Shown in pieces: positions 53,924-64,000 of a stretch of DNA of 64,000 nucleotides (position 1 is its first letter; each line of letters opens with the position of its first letter). The notes beneath the pieces were generated by a model. The model made no database searches, had not been told where the DNA came from, and saw only the letters and a program-made list of their open reading frames with translations. Source of the stretch: Phytophthora quininea (Eukaryota > Oomycota > Peronosporomycetes > Peronosporales > Peronosporaceae); the NCBI GenBank assembly GCA_011947345.1, contig JAAVTG010000457.1:1-64000 (forward strand). The letters run 5' to 3'. Position numbers and translations under genes: made by a program.

Positions 53924-56042
53924 ATGAATTTATCTTCCTTCGTTTCGACGAACACACGGAAGGCATGCACTACAGCCATCAGAGCATTCGAGCCCATGCT
54001 GGAGCTTGAGGGTGTTTGCATGGACTTTGTCCAAGCTAGCATCAGCATGGATGTTTCTGGCAATCGACTTGCCGCTGCTGTGGATCGATTCGGCTACTAT
54101 TTGGCAACAAATGAAGGTAAGAATGGTAAGCTCGCACGCAACACTGCGACTTCTTACTATAGAAATGTAAAGCTTTGGTTTTCGATTCCTATCTACACTT
54201 GCGCGTGGCGACCGAATTGATATTGCTGAAGCAAGATAAGACGCTGGACAAGCATTGCTTGAAGCGCGAGAATGGGGGCTAACTAATAAGGCGCCGCCTT
54301 GCACAAAAGAAGATTTAAAAGGTTTAGTTCGCTACGTGTACAGCACAGCAAGAGTCAATTCAGACTACCAAGATGCAGCGCTAGCGTGCTTGATGTGGCA
54401 CCGCTTCGGCCGTTCTTCGGATCTCGGTTATGCCCAGAAGCAGCATGTGTCCGTGTCTGCAGACGGAGTCTTTTACATCCATCTATTGCGCGTCAAGACG
54501 GCTGAAGAACAGGGCCTCACCCTGGTTCCGGACAAGGACGACTTCTTAACCTGTCCTCTCCACACACTAGCAGCGGCTCTCGCCACACAAGATTCCCCGT
54601 GTGCATCCCTTCTATGGCCACCTGCCTATGCTGACCCCACAATCCGCTGACGCTCTCGACGCTGGAGTTCCGCTGCACGACTTGCTTGCTGCCGATCCTA
54701 CATCGCTCCCAGTTGCATTGGTGAGGACCTCAACTCCGAGCACTGGTGGAGAGTCCACCACTGACGCCAGGTCCACATTCGCAACGGCCAGTGTACAGTC
54801 TGGTACCGCAATACCCAAGAAAACCAAGGGGGACACGTGACCCGGGGTGACTTCAGCATGCAGAGTCATGTCAACCGGATGCTCAAGCGTGTGGCCGAGC
54901 TCGCAGGAGTTGCCGCCGACCTGACATCACATTCGTTCCGTCGCGGCGGTGCCCAGCATGCCAATGGAGACGATCATCTTGCTGCTCAATGGATCTTCGA
55001 TAGAGGTGCGTGGGACATGACCAAGACGAGCAAGGCCTTCGCTTTCATCACGAATACAGCCCGCGAGGACCCTAATGTGGCGCGCGTCTTGAGTGGCTGG
55101 GATGTCGATGCAGCTCCTAAGGTCGTTGACATTTCGACACAGGATCATGCGACGCGAGAGCGCCTTGGGCAATTGCAGGACCACCTGTTCAACACGTGCA
55201 CAGGTTTCAAAGAACCGCGTCTCAACGTCAGTACGAAGGTGCTTAGCGTACGCACGGCTTGCTTGGATCGATATTTCCCGCAGCTCAAGTCGCTAGCTCC
55301 TGGAGCACCGATCGTCACGCGCATGCAAGAATGTATAACCGCTGCAGGCATTAGCGTTGCGGACTTGCTCGCGTGGTCGTTGGCACTAAACGGGAAAGCT
55401 TCGGTACCTACCCATGAAACAGAACAAGCGAAATCAATGACCGAGGCGTGCCAAGATCACGGTCATCTTTTAGCTGTTATTGATGAGCTTATTGCCTCGA
55501 ACAAGACCATGGCAGCACGATTAGCAATCGTCGAAGCGGCACTACTGAAACGAAACGACACGCAAGCAACCACAGGTCAACAAGAGGAAGTGCACAACTT
55601 GTCGGAACAAGAACCCAAGCTCAAACGCAGAAAGAAACATACCACTAACCTGTCTGCCGCGTGGTGCGAGTGGTACACGAAAGTTCCTCCAGTTTGGGAA
55701 TCCGCTGACCGTCAAAAGAAATCGGAATCCCGCCACATTGTCGCTTTCATGAAACTTTTCCTCCCAGAAGGATTCACATTAGTTCACACAGCAGACGACT
55801 ACAAGGACCAAGTCCTCAATACTGGCCGTCGTGCCGAAGACACTGTGCTTACATTTTTGAAGGCACAGGGCACGAATGCTCGAGGAGCTGGAAGTGCCCT
55901 ACGTGCGCCGCGCCCGCTTCATAAGTCTGGTGCCCTTAACGGTCATATCACAGCATACAAGCGCCTACTCATGATCGGAAGAATTCTCGACCCTGCTCCT
56001 GTGGATACACAAGACATACTATCTGTAGTTCAACGACAGTAA
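53924..56042 (+). CDS. tyrosine recombinase 3, divergent type (frameshifted, catalytic Tyr replaced?)
   Basis: The N-terminal core-binding-like domain starts MNLSSFVSTNTRKACTTAIR. Catalytic blocks: Arg in WHRFGRSSDL (about 54405), H-x-x-R in TSHSFRRGGAQ (about 54930). The position where related oomycete recombinases, as I remember them, carry the Tyr reads KTSKAFAFITNT (Phe at 55044-55046). A C-terminal domain beginning AAWCEWYTKVPPVW and continuing through MKLFLPEGF resembles the DNA-binding tails of this group. Shifts lie near 54190, 54250, 54650 and 54835. It differs in sequence from recombinases 1 and 2 and is a separate lineage. Possibly inactive if the Phe is real. Confidence 0.65.
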
Positions 56043-56222
56043 GGAATATGAAGGGCTGAGCGCACCAGAAACTTGCAGCTGTCGAACGCACCCGAAACTT
56101 GTGGATGCCGAGTGTAACGTTCCGTTGTGGCAGTATCTTGGAAAATATAAAATGATCGTGGAGAACGCACGGCCACTCAATTAGGTATCGTAATTAGCGG
56201 GAACTAAATTTGGGCCAATGAG

Positions 56223-57570
56223 GTGACAGAAGGTTTTAACCAATTAACTTTTAAAAACTTTTTGACTTCACAACACAAAATTCAGCACACCGTCGCGGAG
56301 AAGCTCGCAGCACTGTTGATCTGCGAGCAGAAAGGCTGGGATGCACTGGAGGGATCTCGGCGGACTGGGGTCCCTCGTACAACATTAATGGGGTGGATGG
56401 AGAACAAGGCCAAGCTGAAATCGTCGCAGACCAACGTTAGAGTGTCCGCTGGTATAACCCCTCCAACAATTGGATACGAGGCTGGCATTGTTGAGCGTAT
56501 CAATGCGAAAATGGCGGAGGGCCAGCTGGTGTATCGGCAAGACATTATCGCTGATGCTGCTACAACTATCCCTGGTATCGGTCAACGAGACCCGAGGGCC
56601 CAAGGCTCCTGGACAACACGATTTATTAAACGGCACAACTTAAAAGTTAAATATCCGACAAGAGGAAGAAGGCCCTTGGCGGTGGGCCCCTGGGAAGAAG
56701 GCCAAGGCTGCTGTGTCGAGTGCCCCCGAAAAACCCAAGGTTCATGCATTAAAGGTGGATAGGAAACCCAAAGAACCCGATGTAATTTCGCTGGTGGAAG
56801 ATGGCAATGATGTGGGGATTGGTGATGGTGTCTGGGAGGACGAGGAATGGGATATTTCTCCGTCACGAATTGTATGCGAAACACGGTGTCGGTGCTTTGT
56901 GGTGGGCAGACCATCCAAGCGTTTGGTGGTGAAAGATACCGACATCAAAACAATTGAAGATGACAATTGGCTAAATGGTGTAGTTCTTACTTACTACATC
57001 AGGATATAGTTCACGACCTATGGCAGAACCTATGTGATCGATGCAAACATTTTCGGACACATTTACACCGAGTTCAAGCTCGCAAACCGAAACATGGAAG
57101 TGGCACACGCAAAATGTTGTGGTGTCATGGCAGCATTTCCGTATGAAAATTACGACCGTATGATCGTACCAATTTTGCATGGGTTTTCACTAGACGTTCG
57201 CCATCGTACAGAACCCAATGCTGACTACGGAAAACTTATTGCGATGTATCGTACATGTGGATTCTCTGGGTGTTACCAGCACTGAGACGGATAAGAAGAT
57301 TGATGGCGGATACTTTGATGCAGAGCTGAAAACAATGTATCCACAGACAAATGTGTCGGGATTTAAATCACGAGCAATTCGCACGGGCCCGATGCAGACG
57401 AACGCGGATGATTGTGGGGTGTTTGTGCTTTATTTCATCAAACGCGTTACAAAAGAATTCCTTAGATGAAACCCACTACTTTTCAGCAACATTCGCGATA
57501 TCTGCGCCTCTCCAAGATCTGCGCGCTTTTCTGCGAACATGTTTCGGAAGGAAATCCTAAACAAGCTAAA
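56223..57570 (+). CDS. CENP-B-type HTH plus Ulp1/C48 cysteine protease (frameshifted)
   Basis: The first part has two helix-turn-helix modules: a psq/CENP-B N-like helix set (TVAEKLAALLICEQKGWDAL, TTLMGWMENK) and a Tc5/CENP-B-like set ending GSWTTRFIKRHNLKVKY. After an acidic linker (shift near 56740) comes an Ulp1 (C48) protease domain: DDNWLNGVVLTYYI, His in ILHGFSLDV, Asp in VHVDSLG, Gln in GPMQTNADD and catalytic Cys in DDCGVFVLYF. Shifts near 57010 and 57245 split it, and the end continues as ANMFRKEILNKL to about 57570. Ulp1 enzymes remove SUMO; transposon-borne ones are known in MULEs. Here no DDE domain follows the HTH, so the gene looks like an accessory factor of the recombinase element. 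Confidence 0.65.
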
Positions 57571-58549
57571 AGAAAATGATTGGTGATACATAGTCGTGGT
57601 GGTAAAGTGAATCAAATATATTTTCCAAGATCTTCAATTGCTTCTCCAAACCACGTCAACCGCAGAGATCCGCACGCCGGATGTCCACGACCGCTGCTCC
57701 TCACCTCTCGCTGCGGCTACCTTGCATCACGGCCGCGCGGTCCGTCTACATTACGATTGCTGCTGTTGTACTTCGTCTCTCCACGTGGATGCATCTTGGC
57801 CGCTGTCGCTCCCTCGCTGTACACCCTCCCTGCAACCTGTACACTGTAACACCCCTGCATCTAGCGCGCAGCACCTATTTCAAACAACATGCACACCACG
57901 TCACACGAAACCCCTACAAACACCCCCACTGCGTTCGTTGCCCTCTCAATTGAATGATGGCGTTGAGTGGTACTGCTCGCCACACATCTTCCACAGCGCG
58001 TTCGTCGTCCGTTAGGCCTCCACCCAGAAGTAATGGCGACGGCAGGTATCGATCCTGCCCCTCAGGGGCATGCCCTGCGCTCAACCTTTGGGCTTCGTCG
58101 TCAGAGGTGTTTGGGTGGGCGGATGCCCTTGAGGTCTGTGGGGTACAGCCAAAAATGAAGACTGAGGCCCAACCAGTCGTGTCGAACTGCTATTGGCTGA
58201 ACTAAAACCTTGCTGAGGTTTTTAGTGTGTGGCTGTAGATTGGCTATCACTATAGTGACTTGTCACTGTTTGCCTTTATATTGACACCTCCCAGCCCCCG
58301 ATTCTCACTTGCGAATTTGCGAGCTAGAGATCACATCGCTAATGAGCTCGCATTTTGTATGTAAAAGCGAAAAGGTCGATTTTCTCGGCCTACAGGCCTC
58401 TTTAGCCGATTTCCTCGCGCCTGTAAGTTCCTCATGAAAGCTGACTGGTCTCATCGTACTTAAAAAAAATGCGTAGATGCACATAACCCTACACCTGTCT
58501 TTTTTTCATGGGAACCAATCTGTCGGAAAGTGTTGGGCTGTCGGAACCG
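57571..58549. other. C-rich non-coding tail of element 3
   Basis: No gene. The stretch 57680-57960 is strongly C-rich, and 58034-58102 folds like a tRNA on the minus strand. This may be a SINE inserted in the element. Confidence 0.35.
58034..58102 (-). repeat. tRNA-like sequence, possible SINE head
   Basis: On the minus strand, a 7-bp acceptor-like stem (GACGACG with CGTCGCC, six of seven pairs) encloses an A-box-like AAGCCCAAAGG, a 5-bp anticodon-like stem and a T-arm GCAGG-ATCGATA-CCTGC. The T-arm contains GGATCGATACC, one change from a pol III B box. The anticodon loop lacks T33 and the D-stem has a mismatch, so a working tRNA is unlikely. Confidence 0.35.
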
Positions 58550-58599
58550 TCGCGATATGGAACAGTATTGAAAACGTGTGCACACTAACTAGCCAAATG

Positions 58600-59481
58600 A
58601 GGAGGGAAACTTGACCTAGAGTGGTTAGATTCTCTGTGAAGAGTCCGCGAGAAAAAGAACTTGTGCCGACGTTGCTCTCTTCAACCCCGTTGCCTACTAT
58701 CTAATCGCCAGCCTGCCTGGACCTCGACGGCAAAACACATAGCATACAAAAATGCCGATGATGCTGCTGCAAACGAAAAAAGCAATCTATCGAGTGGACA
58801 GCCAATACTTCAGATTACTTCGGAGCATTATGTTCAACAAAAGCGCTTGACGCCAAAACGTGACATTCCTGCAGGAACAGTGGAAATGCTGTTAAATGAC
58901 GCCAACAAAGCAAATTTAGATCATGATCGAGTTATACTGAGATTAGTGAAGTTATGTGTTGGGGCCTCGATAACACTTACGTTCAACTTAGGCCAGCCAG
59001 CGGGTTTGTGCAATGGTACGAATGCTATAGTGTATGTTTTTTGTTTCTACCGGGAAGCGACTTGCCTATAAATACTCGCTCAGATCACAGACACGTATCT
59101 GGGTCCATCTCTGCTTACTGATGTCCCGGACATCGTTCCAATACCACCAAAAGAAACCTCGTGGGGAAGGAAGACTAGTGATTTACACGTAGTTCGAAGA
59201 GGGACTCCGCTGAAGTCAGCGTACGCTATGACTGTATATAAAGTGCATGGGCTGACGTGTTTACACGTTGTTTTTCATTCAAACTCCATCCCTAATGTGG
59301 CCTTTACGTATGTAACACTCTCTCGCGTAAAACACAGGAATTTGATATTAATAGCTCAACCTCTGACTCTTGAAAAATTTACTTCCTGCGAGCAAATACT
59401 AAGTTTCGAGCAAGAAAGCGAACGCGTTGCGATGGCCGTCTCGAAAACCACGAAAAATCCCGTTTCACCGTGCAGATCGTG
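58600..59481 (+). pseudogene. Helitron protein, C-terminal piece (PIF1-type helicase end)
   Basis: Contains HIAYKNADDAAANEK, LCVGASITLTFNLGQ followed by PAGLCNGTNAIVY, and SAYAMTVYKVHGLTCLHVVF with FTYVTLSRVKHRNLILI. These are the late helicase motifs (IV-VI) of PIF1/Helitron helicases, including the Tyr-Val-x-Leu-Ser-Arg block. One shift near 59050-59100. Together with the middle piece this completes the helicase. Confidence 0.75.
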
Positions 59482-61174
59482 AAAGCGCTCGCGCTTCACC
59501 ACAACACCTGCCTTGCCCCGCGAACGTTGATGCTGAAATTACGAGAGGGGAAGATTAAAGTGGCCACTTAAGTACGACTGAAATGAGTGGATGAAGCGTG
59601 GGTTTCCGAACCGAGACGGAACGGAGAATCCAGCCATTCGCCGCTCGTCTCGTCAGAACTTAAGAGCTCCCGACGCCGCCAGCTTAGAGCCAGAAGACGC
59701 AGCCAGGCTGCCAGAAGAATTTTTTTCTTGTCTTCCAAGGACTTGATTAGCGATTTAAGCAGGAGGTCTTTCTAGGACGGGTTTTCACCCTTATAAGGTT
59801 TTGTCCCGTGGGAGGACCTAGTAGTTAGGAACCAGCGAGTCTAACTCAAGCTAATCAAGCCTACTTGCCCCATTCACAGTAAGTCCGACGGAGGAAAACT
59901 AAGACCACCCGCACACCATCACAGCGGCACCACGAGGTAACACACCTCGTCCAAGCCCTCGGATCACTAGCATCGTTTGTTGAGTCACTGGCGATTTACA
60001 TCGTCGAGCAAATTGTTCTCAACGTGCACTAACCTCCCCAGCAATATCTCCACTGTCCTGACAATGTGGAGGCAGCTATCAACTTCTATCCGGCGGGAAC
60101 ACCGATTCCCACATAGTAGTCGACGGCGTCTGTGGTATCCAGGACCGATACCAGGGAAACGACGAAGTCGACGAAGAAATCAAGGCAGCGGAATACCATG
60201 GGGCCATCTCGATCAATGGCGTGATGCTGTGTATTGCTATCGTTGCGCTTCAAGTGATTGACTCTGTCTTGCTGAAGGACCACTTCGCCGAGTCGAGCAA
60301 CTTTATCGGCTCGTCGGCTATCACTATGAACTGCACCAGCTTGACGATTATCTTCTACTTGAAACGATGCTCCCCATTTACGAAAAAGTACCGGTGGTGC
60401 TGGTCAGCGTCGTTTGCTTCGTGCTGAGAAGCCACGTGCTAGGACGCTTCGTGACGTACTTGCCGGGAAATAACCATTTACGCCATCCGAGAGTGACGCC
60501 GATTTTTCCTTCTGCTCAGCTGAGAACCAGGACCACAACAAAACTATGCTGCCGAGCACGCAACTTCAAATCGCCAGTAATATTAATACACTTTGTACCA
60601 AAGTGTGGTAGCACTAGCAGAAGATTATGTAGTTAAAATACGCGGGCAGAGTTGCGTTACAATCGACTTTGACAGTCAGCAGTAGTTGTTCGTGAACAGG
60701 TCAAATGAAATCTGTTTGTTTATATCGTTTATCGATCCTCCTATTGAACATACAACCGAATAATGGTAATCACAGCCGATGAGGCACGACACCAGTCCGC
60801 TGCGCACGAATGCATCCTGCACCCTTGGTCATGATATTCTCCTTACCTTTCTGGTGCTGCTCCATCCCCTCGCTGTGGCTTCCAATGTGTTTGTGCATCA
60901 CTGCGAAGGTATCGCGACACTAATCGTTCCACGCAAGCTTAGATGCGTGTAGAATAATACAAAATGTTAGAGTGATTTACATCGTTGTAGTCGTCCAGTT
61001 TCATCTTTCTGGTCAAATTCGTTGAAATACCCGCAAAAAAACAGTAAACAACGTTTTTGTTTTGCTACAAATTGCAGAATCGCTCAGGTAATGGCTTCTA
61101 CCGAATTTCTCCTAAAACTGCCTGCGTTGCGTGGTCAATGTGATGAGTGCGCGTATTGATTCCAGCAGCGTAGC
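59482..61174. other. region without a supported gene
   Basis: A partial palindrome GTGAA(A)GCGC...GCGCTTCAC right after the Helitron stop (about 59479-59499) may be part of its 3' hairpin, but no CTRR end follows. Frames near 60200-60450 (HGAISINGVMLCIAIVALQV; LDDYLLLETMLPIYEKVPVV) look coding-like but are short, shifted and unrecognised. Confidence 0.35.
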
Positions 61175-61909
61175 ATGCAGTCAGCACTCATCCAACGTGA
61201 GCGAGCGAGCGACCGTGAAATAGCCGCATCTGTGGCTGAGGAGGAAGCGACAGGTGAGCTGCGATTGTTGCGACAGCAGCATCATGATGAGACGGTAGCG
61301 GTAGTCATCCTTGGTGCTCGGCAGCGCGAGTGCCATTACCGCTGTGACGAAGTCGACGGTGCCAACGCGGCCCTCATCGCAGAGATGATAAATGTCCGCC
61401 TGTCGAGCCGCCGAGGCCACCAGCAGCGGGTCACTCTGCTACAAGTTGCTACGCCTGTGATTCCAAGAGACGAAATCCTCGTAATCGATCATAGTGTTGA
61501 AGCTGGTGAAGGAGATGGCGAAAATACTGGAGAAGATGGCGACGATACTGAAAGAGCTGCCATCAAGCCTGGGGAGAGCTCAGCAGCGAGCAATGAGATG
61601 AACGTGTCGAAAACTCATTCTGCACTGGGATATGCGTCGATACGGACTTGGAACAAGCGCACTTGCTGCTACCCGTTCCTGCGGCACCACCGACGGAATC
61701 GGCAACGACCTACGGAGGCGCCACCGGAGCGAATATATAGCCCGGCCAAGGTAGTTCGCTGGAAGACTGCATCGTCTTCACCAAGTCCGATGACTCGCTG
61801 GAGTGATGCGGTGCGACAAAGGAAAAGGTTGTCGAATGCAGCGGTTGCCGCGTTCGTGGTGTTTGGTAGTCGATTTTTAGCACAAAGTTGCCTGTTTGCT
61901 TCAATCTGA
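61175..61909 (+). pseudogene. unrecognised coiled-coil gene, probably frameshifted
   Basis: Residues 1-45 are a charged helix (ALIQRERASDREIAASVAEE then ATGELRLLRQQHHDET). An acidic stretch follows (GEGDGENTGEDGDD). Near 61640 the better-looking reading moves to another frame (DLEQAHLLLPVPAAPPTES). No family recognised. The charged helix resembles in style a stretch of the minus-strand gene at 62262-62702 (LLREETVASEEEASVAV), so the two could be diverged relatives. Confidence 0.3.
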
Positions 61910-62054
61910 TCAACTTTTAGCCAGATGCAAACAATGAACGAAGTGGATCACAACAGAATATAATATGTAGCAGATTAGACAGGTAATGAAACAGTAAAAT
62001 AATGTGAACCGTAGCTGTTGTATTGTATTGTCCTCGTACCTTTGGCAACTGCTA

Positions 62055-63614
62055 CTAGTAGCTATACCGTGCCCATTTCGCGAAGGGCTGAGAAGTATCG
62101 CTCTCCTCGTCCACCAACTTTGATTCATGGTCACTCGGGGTCGCCTGGTCTTCGTCGTCTTCACGCTCGCTCTCAGCACGATCTTGGATGCTTGGCTGCT
62201 CCGTGGCAATAATGCTTTCACCATCCCGCCCAAGATTCAAATATCTTTCACCGCCTTGGCCTCAAGTACGTGCGCCTTGTTGCGTGCTAGCTCGATCATT
62301 TGGAGCGGCTGTCGCGTTAACTACAGTTTCGAGTTGTTCAAAACGCTGCTTCAGGTGACGTCGCATACTCTGATCTGCCAATAATTCCCTGGATACAACA
62401 AAGTCCGCTCGATCGGCGGCATCTATGGCGCTGTGATATTCTGCAAGACGCGCAGTCACCTCTATAGTGTCAACTCCATTGTCGTTACCTTGGTCACTGG
62501 TCTGAATCGGCGCTGTTGCCATGACGACCGCGCCGTGAACAGCAACCGAAGCTTCTTCTTCGCTGGCAACAGTCTCCTCTCGCAGCAACACCGCTGCTTT
62601 GATTCGTTCCACTTTCGAGTTGCTTGCCACATACGAATCGACTGTCGACCTCGGCGTTACTGATGGCACGGCTGGAGTAGCCGGACGGTCTTCTAGACTC
62701 ACTGAGTACGGATGGTGCTAAACCAGCTCTTCGTGGGCCTCCCTTCGGCATCTCTTGCTACTTCAAAGAGCGGCGACCAATGCACAATCATCTTCATCAG
62801 CTTCCTCGCACAGCGCGGTGTACACTTGTTTCCATTATGTAACCTGCGGCCACGCTCTATTGATCTCCTCTGCCAGCAGGCCGACAACCATGTCAATGGT
62901 CGCAGCAACTTCTTCATTAATGACAGCATCACGCTCATCGATTGCCGCATCCACAGCGACCGCGACTGAAGCATCTCCTCTCACACGCCCATCGAAGAAA
63001 GAATGCCTAACCGCTCAAGTTTCCTCGGCAGCAGCAGATACTGCTGAAGGTGGCCACACGCCTGCAGCAACGCATCCGTGGTAGTGTCAGAATTACCGGG
63101 AAATTCGTCTTCGTACCTCATTGCGGTTTGTACTAGAACCGAGTAGAATGAGTCACTTTCAATCATTAAACGCGTAAATTCCCAGGACTTGTCACGTGGT
63201 TCTCTAGGTTATTAGGAAGAACGTACCTCGTCAGCAAATACACAAAATAACTCTCCTTACCATTTTCAAATCAAAATTGATGGGAGCTCCCGAAGTCGGC
63301 TTTCACCAGGTTGTACTTGACCAGCGACACCTTGTGGATAGCACCGGTGTGATAATCGTCCTGAGCCTGCCCTCGAGCGTGTCGCAAGGTCTCCACGGTG
63401 GTGTCCGCGCTGGAGGTGGCGTTGGTTACGCTTGGTACTGGAGTGCGGCAACGGACATGACCGATATATTCGTCGCTGTTGCCTCGCCAATGCAGTTTAG
63501 CGGCGACGTCACGTTGTCCACGCTTGCACTGTTGTTATTGCTGTTGTGCGAGCATGCAGTTTGAGGCTCGGCCATAGCGCTTGGCAGCAAGCTGCCTCGA
63601 CACTGTTCTGTCAT
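62055..63614 (-). pseudogene. unrecognised multi-segment gene, degenerate
   Basis: From ATG 63614 the segments read MTEQCRGSLLPSAMAEPQTA, then TVETLRHARGQAQDDYHTGA and IHKVSLVKYNLVKADFG. A possible GTAAGG intron donor sits at 63259-63264. After it come MIESDSFYSVLVQTAMRYED and FPGNSDTTTDALLQACGHLQ (62981-63166), an Ala/Val/Asp-rich helix (INEEVAATIDMVVGLLAEE), VERIKAAVLLREETVASEEE (62262-62702) and an acidic tail to 62055. Composition is coherent along one strand, but at least five shifts or stops separate the segments. No known domain. Start and end are approximate. Confidence 0.35.
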
Positions 63615-64000
63615 TGCGGTATGTTGCGGTTGCTGGTTGGAGGCGCGCGACGTAACATTGGTCTAATGAGCCTGTTGGACAACCATCTCCACGGACGATA
63701 GGTCTAGCACCCCTCGTGGCTTGTGGCCGGTCTTGATCTGCGCTCCGTTTGCATTGCAACCTTCGTTCTCCCTAACTTCAAGTTCAGCCGAAAACCGTTT
63801 TTGGAAATACAAATCACCAATTTATGTTTAAATTCTGTTTTATATTGATATCGGTAAATAGCGACCGGCATTGGCTTCCTAGTAAAAGCTTTTGTTTTTG
63901 TTGTTGCTGCGCACCTCTGCAATAGGAAAGAACAAAACCGCGTGGACATATATATTAGTGCTGTCCTTAGAATTCATGTCCACGCTGTTACGCCTGGTTC
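63615..64000. other. end of window, no supported gene
   Basis: Only short overlapping frames; nothing recognisable. Confidence 0.35.

Larger units (their letters stand above)
53734..58549. mobile_element. tyrosine-recombinase element 3 with HTH-Ulp1 gene (4.8 kb)
   Basis: Bounded by imperfect inverted repeats: left CAATTCCGACAGTCC followed by ACACAT, right in reverse complement CGGTTCCGACAGCCC followed by ACACTT. At the left end TTCCGACA is itself mirrored by TGTCGGAA 15 bases on; at the right end TGTCGGAA occurs twice in direct orientation. Inside are a tyrosine recombinase gene and a CENP-B HTH/Ulp1 protease gene, both +. It interrupts the Helitron helicase. No target duplication could be fixed, so the outer limits may be off by tens of bases. 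Confidence 0.65.
46797..59481 (+). mobile_element. Helitron remnant cut into three pieces
   Basis: Piece 1 (to 47993) has the DUF6570-like N-terminal region, piece 2 (50920 to about 53730) the Helitron_like_N region and helicase motifs I and II, and piece 3 (about 58600-59481) the helicase C-terminus. The gaps are filled by the second and third recombinase elements. Order and strand of the pieces are consistent with one original Rep-helicase gene. Terminal TC and CTRR ends were not found, so the limits are those of the coding region. Confidence 0.75.

Noticed and set aside
59479..59499. Palindrome after the Helitron helicase as the Helitron 3' hairpin
   Set aside because: Stem is imperfect with a 2-base loop and no CTRR terminus follows within the expected 10-12 bases.
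59740..59900. Possible LTR-like sequence (TATAAGG with nearby partial palindrome)
   Set aside because: No second LTR, primer-binding site or gag/pol frame could be found in the window.

Overview
The window looks like nuclear DNA of an oomycete plant pathogen, most likely a Phytophthora species. The evidence is short introns (51-75 bases) with GTRNGN donors and YAG acceptors, very tight gene spacing in the first 16 kb, three copies of a secreted RxLR-EER effector gene, and Crypton, PIF/Harbinger, MULE and Helitron elements of the kinds that crowd Phytophthora genomes. The species cannot be named from the sequence alone.

Layout. (1) 1-16.6 kb is a gene-dense housekeeping block: the C-terminal part of a CHD-like chromatin remodeller, an M96/START-type coiled-coil protein, a TPR-TMEM33 fusion, a Myb-like DNA-binding protein, a Q/N-rich protein, a coiled-coil protein with a dynein-adaptor (CC1-like) box, 5-formyltetrahydrofolate cyclo-ligase, an ER J-domain protein, and a FANCJ/BRIP1-type helicase. 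Several of these need single-base corrections, mostly in homopolymers, to read through, so I treat the breaks as likely assembly errors rather than gene death. (2) 16.6-30.5 kb is a recent segmental array. An ankyrin gene fragment lies as a head-to-head inverted repeat, followed by four tandem units of about 3.52 kb. Each unit carries an ankyrin fragment (- strand) and an amidase C-terminal fragment (+ strand); the first three also carry an intact RxLR effector gene, and the fourth stops just before it. (3) 30.9-59.5 kb is a nest of transposons. A PIF/Harbinger element (30933-38329) is split by a Crypton-like tyrosine-recombinase element and by a MULE, and both insertion sites can be closed exactly using target-site duplications. 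A second PIF/Harbinger element (39625-42604) is whole, with TTA duplications. A degraded Helitron (about 46.8-59.5 kb) is cut into three pieces by a second Crypton-like element and by a larger third recombinase element that also encodes a CENP-B-type HTH/Ulp1 protease. A decayed SET-domain histone methyltransferase gene lies between these blocks. (4) 59.5-64 kb is low-information DNA with two degenerate, unrecognised genes.

How it fits together. A conserved gene block meets a repeat-rich block, and a host-targeted effector family has been amplified exactly at the border, as in the two-speed genome model for Phytophthora. The most unusual piece is the recombinase element at 53734-58549, which pairs a tyrosine recombinase with an HTH-Ulp1 gene between inverted repeats. 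All boundaries, motifs and frames were read by eye; no database or alignment was available.
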